64,000 nucleotides of DNA from Sacculina carcini (lineage: Eukaryota > Arthropoda > Thecostraca > Sacculinidae): contig OU696589.1 in NCBI GenBank assembly GCA_916048095.2, forward strand, positions 6,702,183-6,766,182, read 5' to 3'. The translations under genes were made by a program, and so were the position numbers. Position 1 is the stretch's first letter, and every line of letters starts with the position of its first letter. A model generated the notes under the pieces. It did no database searches. It saw only the letters and a list, made by a program, of their open reading frames with translations, and had not been told where the DNA came from. Positions 63,963 to 64,000 of this stretch are shown piece after piece.

Positions 63963-64000
63963 GTGACAGTTCGTTGCGGCGTTAACAGGCAGCACATTCT

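Overview
The window is animal nuclear DNA. Genes are split into many short exons with GT-AG introns, the proteins are metazoan chromatin and lipid-transfer families, and the introns are full of TG/CA microsatellites, minisatellites, Helitron-type elements, LINE tails, tRNA-derived SINEs and hAT-type MITEs. A single gene matches both RNF20 and RNF40, which suits an invertebrate, but the sequence alone does not fix the phylum.

Three genes could be assembled exon by exon with consistent intron phases. (1) Minus strand, 4369 to 1554 and running off the left edge: a STARD7-like START-domain lipid-transfer protein (4 exons, 452 codons seen, C-terminus missing). (2) Minus strand, 39802 to 6077, complete: a BRE1/RNF20/RNF40 histone H2B ubiquitin ligase with 17 exons and 980 residues, ending in a C3HC4 RING. 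(3) Plus strand, 46509 to 63962 and running off the right edge: a BAZ2A/BAZ2B-like chromatin-remodelling subunit (19 exons, 895 codons seen) with a low-complexity N-terminus, TAM/MBD domain and charged coiled coil; its DDT, PHD and bromodomain should lie beyond the window. BRE1 and BAZ2 are divergent, separated by about 6.7 kb with no recognised gene.

Layout: 1-4369 STARD7; 4370-6076 intergenic; 6077-39802 BRE1, whose intron 8 is 21.8 kb and holds a 20.8-kb head-to-tail Helitron array (14459-35254); 39803-46508 intergenic with LINE and MITE remnants; 46509-64000 BAZ2.

The most notable points are: the Helitron array with two levels of near-identical higher-order duplication (5578 bp x2 and 1551 bp x3) and overlapping junctions; a probable GC-AG splice donor on the intron that carries it; LINE 3' tails lying in sense orientation just upstream of four splice acceptors in two genes on opposite strands; a dispersed hairpin element with a compensatory base pair; and an in-frame pentapeptide repeat inserted in the START domain of the STARD7-like protein. 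Functionally, BRE1 (H2B ubiquitination) and BAZ2 (nucleosome remodelling) both act on chromatin; STARD7 is a phosphatidylcholine carrier to mitochondria and is not obviously related to them.
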